Shown piece after piece: positions 4,991 through 5,916 of a stretch of 5,916 bases of DNA. The position numbers and the translations under genes were made by a program. The DNA is from Nitrospinota bacterium (GTDB lineage Bacteria; UBA8248; JACPRG01). The DNA is taken from positions 2,072-7,987 of the forward strand of contig JASLXW010000036.1 of assembly GCA_030740135.1 (NCBI GenBank), given 5' to 3'. Position 1 is the first letter of the stretch. Every line of letters starts with the position of its first letter. The notes under the pieces are model-generated. The model searched no databases and was not told the origin of the DNA. It saw nothing but the letters and a program-made list of their open reading frames with translations.

Positions 4991-5916
4991 CCTTGCCGTT
5001 GGAGATGATGAGCGGCGCGCGGCTTTGCGTCGAGACTTGCATGGGTGTCAAGCCCGGTGAAACCGTCCTGGTGATCACCGATCGGGCGTACGAGGAGCAG
5101 GCCCAAGCCGTGGCCGTTGCGGCCCACCTCGCCGGCGCCGAGCCGATCGTCATGACGGTCCTCGCGCGCAGGTATTACGAAATGGAGCCGCCCGCCCTCG
5201 TGGCCAAGGCCATGAGAGAGGCGGACGTGGTCCTTCTCACGATGCCCCCGATTTATTCCCACTTCCTCTACCACACCACGGCCCGCAAAGAGGCCACGGA
5301 CGCGGGCGTTCGCCTCGCCAACGTCTGGCTAACGCCCGAAAACTGGAACCTGAGCGTGGAGGAAATCGTCGCCACGAAGGACCTTTCGGTCAGGATTCAG
5401 GGGTTATTGACCGAGGCCAAAGAGGCGCGCCTCCGATCGCCCAGCGGGACGGACCTCAGGATGGGACTCGAAGGACGCGAGGCGATCATGCTCTCCGGCC
5501 TCTTGTCGAAGCCCGGAGAATCCGGCGCCATTCCGGACTACGCCGAGGCCGCCATCGCGCCCGTGGAGGGAACGGCCGAGGGCGTCTTCAAAGTGGACGC
5601 CAGCATGCTGGGCATCGGCCTCATGAAAGAACCCATGACGCTGCACGTCCGGAAGGGTCAATTGGTCGAAATCGAGGGGGGCGAGGAACGGGAGCGGCTT
5701 GGCGGATTGCTCGAAAAAGCGGACGACAACGCTTCAAACATCGCGGAGTTCGGCATCGGCACGGTTCCCCGGGGAAAGGTCACCGGGGCGCTAGACGACA
5801 AGAGACTTCTGGGCACCGCCCACATCGCCGTCGGGGACAACCACAGCATCGGCGGGATCGTCACCAGCAACATCCACCTCGACGCCGTCACGTTGGATGT
5901 GACCATCGAGCTGGAC
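4987..5916 (+). CDS. M29 aminopeptidase/NicX-like metalloprotein, paralog 3 (3' end beyond the window)
   Basis: The frame is open from GTG4987 to the window edge: 310 residues with no stop. It begins TLPLEMMSGARLCVETC and keeps the superfamily layout: VLVITDRAYEEQ (27-38), EPPALVAKAMREADVVL, SGTDLRMGLEGREA (153-166), PVEGTAEG (192-199, E194; also E187), NIAEFGIG (E254), GTAHIAVGDN (276-285, H279) and IHLD (H297, D299). The tail TLDVTIELD matches the strand near the C-terminus, so perhaps 15-25 residues are missing. It is more divergent than paralogs 1 and 2, especially in residues 80-140, where the ELTS-WIG stretch is replaced by LLTMPPIYSHFLYH. The GYGG tyrosine is replaced (NHSIGG). These changes suggest a different substrate or partner. 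The start overlaps the stop of paralog 2, so the two are probably translated together. Confidence 0.88.
   Translation, partial: MTLPLEMMSGARLCVETCMGVKPGETVLVITDRAYEEQAQAVAVAAHLAGAEPIVMTVLARRYYEMEPPALVAKAMREADVVLLTMPPIYSHFLYHTTARKEATDAGVRLANVWLTPENWNLSVEEIVATKDLSVRIQGLLTEAKEARLRSPSGTDLRMGLEGREAIMLSGLLSKPGESGAIPDYAEAAIAPVEGTAEGVFKVDASMLGIGLMKEPMTLHVRKGQLVEIEGGEERERLGGLLEKADDNASNIAEFGIGTVPRGKVTGALDDKRLLGTAHIAVGDNHSIGGIVTSNIHLDAVTLDVTIELD

Overview
The window is GC-rich and densely coded. All seven genes I can support lie on the + strand, with short gaps and one 4-nt start/stop overlap, which is the layout of one operon or two adjoining ones. Strong Shine-Dalgarno sequences, GTG starts and a protein set typical of environmental catabolic clusters point to a high-GC, probably uncultivated soil or sediment bacterium (the NC10/Rokubacteria, Tectomicrobia or deltaproteobacterial kind). 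That placement is an impression from style, not from a marker gene.

Layout: (1) 3-643, the C-terminal part of a GrdC-like (FabH/thiolase-fold) protein, related to the beta subunit of component C of glycine/sarcosine/betaine reductase; its reading frame appears broken near position 30. (2) 759-1124, a small Rieske [2Fe-2S] protein. (3) 1162-2409, an amidohydrolase-2 family metallohydrolase or decarboxylase. (4) 2544-3548, an M29 aminopeptidase/NicX-like metalloprotein. (5) 3592-3927, a single-domain cupin. (6) 3941-4990, a second M29/NicX-like protein, close to the first. (7) 4987-5916, a third, more divergent M29/NicX-like protein that runs off the right edge. The gaps hold GC-rich hairpins, a G10 tract beside a start codon, a micro-ORF, and an apparent duplication of a ribosome-binding-site/start module; no rho-independent terminator with a T-tract was seen.

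How they may work together (inference): three tandem M29/NicX-type proteins, a cupin, a Rieske electron-transfer protein and an amidohydrolase are better explained as a catabolic pathway than as peptide degradation. One member of this superfamily, NicX, is a non-heme iron dioxygenase that opens 2,5-dihydroxypyridine, and amidohydrolase-2 enzymes include decarboxylases of ring-cleavage products. The substrate cannot be read from the sequence. The strongest leads are the M29/NicX trio wrapped around a cupin, and the broken GrdC-like gene. No mobile element, CRISPR array, tRNA or rRNA was recognised.
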